Both the position numbers and the translations under genes were made by a program. From CAKSHP01 sp045590935 (GTDB lineage Bacteria; Bacillota; Clostridia; UBA1381; UMGS1253): a stretch of DNA of 7,266 nucleotides. Below, one piece after another: positions 6,441 to 7,266 of this stretch. The DNA lies in the NCBI GenBank assembly GCA_045590935.1, contig JAZNSA010000155.1:1-7266 (forward strand). Reading direction: 5' to 3'. The stretch's first letter is position 1. Each line of letters starts with the position of its first letter. The notes under the pieces are model-generated. The model did no database searches, had not been told where the DNA came from, and saw nothing but the letters and a program-made list of their open reading frames with translations.

Positions 6441-7266
6441 TTAAATTCCCGCTTCTGCTCTCAAAATATCTGCCTTATCCGTCTTCTCCCACGGAACGCT
6501 TATATCATCACGTCCCATATGTCCGTAAGCGGCAGTCTGCTTATAAATAGGCTTTCTTAATCCGAAATTATTGATTATTGCGCTCGGTCTTAAATCAAAA
6601 TGCTTATCTACAAGCTCTGCAATTTTTTCTTCAGCAACTTTAGCCGTTCCGAATGTTTCAACAAAAATAGAAACAGGCTTTGCAACGCCAATTGCATACG
6701 CAATCTGAATTTCACATTTATCCGCAAGAGAAGCCGCAACAATGTTTTTTGCAACATATCTTGCCGCATAAGCCGCACTTCTGTCAACCTTTGTAGGGTC
6801 TTTTCCCGAAAATGCGCCGCCGCCATGACGTCCTGCTCCGCCGTAAGTATCAACAATTATCTTTCTTCCCGTATGTCCCGAATCTCCCTGAGGTCCGCCA
6901 ATTACAAAACGTCCCGTTGGGTTTATAAAATACTTTGTATTATCGTCAACCAATTCACTTGGAAGAACAGGCAAAACAACGTGCTTAATCATATCCTCTC
7001 TTATCGTTTCAAGCGAAACCTTCTCATCGTGCTGAGTTGAAACAACAACCGTATCAATACGAACAGGCTTGTCCCCGTCATATTCAACAGTAACCTGAGT
7101 TTTTCCGTCAGGTCTTAAATAATTAAGCGTTCCGTTCTTTCTCACATCAGTAAGCCTTTTTGCCATTTTGTGCGCATAATATATCGGCATAGGCATCAAT
7201 ACCTCTGTTTCATTACAAGCATATCCAAACATCATTCCCTGGTCGCCTGCGCCGTTAGACTCATCC
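6441..7266 (-). CDS. metK: S-adenosylmethionine synthetase, N-terminus cut by window edge
   Basis: Cytoplasmic enzyme making S-adenosylmethionine from methionine and ATP, releasing phosphate and pyrophosphate. The frame is open from the right edge, and about 275 of the usual 390-400 residues are present. The true start, and any SAM riboswitch, lie beyond 7266; the in-frame ATG at 7235 is internal. Visible signatures: GAGDQG (codons at 7253-7236) leading into MMFGYA, then RKNGTLNYLRPDGKTQV, INPTGRFVIGGP, GRKIIVDTYGG, GGGAFSGKD (6824-6798) with KVDRSAAYAARYVAKN, and the C-terminal PWEKTD. A small oddity is GDSGHTGRK where most family members have GLTGRK. No terminator follows; the stop codon is embedded in the A-tract region of the rplU promoter, so some readthrough into rplU is possible. 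Confidence 0.97.
   Translation of the reverse strand, partial: DESNGAGDQGMMFGYACNETEVLMPMPIYYAHKMAKRLTDVRKNGTLNYLRPDGKTQVTVEYDGDKPVRIDTVVVSTQHDEKVSLETIREDMIKHVVLPVLPSELVDDNTKYFINPTGRFVIGGPQGDSGHTGRKIIVDTYGGAGRHGGGAFSGKDPTKVDRSAAYAARYVAKNIVAASLADKCEIQIAYAIGVAKPVSIFVETFGTAKVAEEKIAELVDKHFDLRPSAIINNFGLRKPIYKQTAAYGHMGRDDISVPWEKTDKADILRAEAGI

Noticed and set aside
6600..7040. Plus-strand open frame of 146 codons
   Set aside because: It is antisense to metK, whose translation matches the family throughout. The peptide is low-complexity (Asn, Ser, Arg, Cys rich) and is a codon-bias shadow.
7235..7235. ATG at 7235 as the start of metK
   Set aside because: The frame continues upstream to the window edge and encodes the conserved GAGDQG motif before this methionine, so the start lies outside.

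Overview
The window is a compact stretch of core housekeeping genes, all encoded on the minus strand, from a low-GC Firmicute, most likely a member of the Clostridia. Four things point there: AT-rich DNA with sigma-A-type promoters, strong AGGAGG-type ribosome binding sites, a Gram-positive-type LeuRS (GLHVGHP motif, no leucine-specific insert), and the order obgE-yhbY-nadD-yqeK-rsfS-leuS. The exact family cannot be fixed from sequence reading alone. I see no mobile element, CRISPR array, tRNA, rRNA or defence island.

Layout in transcription order, from high to low coordinates. The 3' two thirds of metK (S-adenosylmethionine synthetase) enters from the right edge. A 164-base gap follows. It holds a near-consensus promoter backed by helically phased A-tracts, then a roughly 90-base leader before rplU (L21). 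rpmA (L27) comes next and is closed by a good intrinsic terminator. obgE, yhbY, nadD and yqeK then form a tight unit with gaps of 40, 11 and 1 bases. A 119-base gap carries a second near-consensus promoter with a similar A-tract upstream region. It drives rsfS and leuS, which are 4 bases apart, and leuS runs off the left edge about 60 codons before its expected end.

Functionally this is a translation and ribosome-biogenesis neighbourhood. It encodes two 50S proteins (L21, L27), two 50S assembly factors (ObgE, YhbY), a ribosome silencing factor (RsfS) and a tRNA synthetase. These sit with NAD biosynthesis (NadD), diadenosine tetraphosphate removal (YqeK) and SAM synthesis (MetK).

I did not find a new biological system. 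The points most worth a second look are regulatory or comparative. L27 lacks the N-terminal extension typical of Firmicutes, and the prp protease gene is absent from its usual place. Two promoters share phased A-tracts. leuS has no room for a T-box. A terminator separates obgE from rplU-rpmA.
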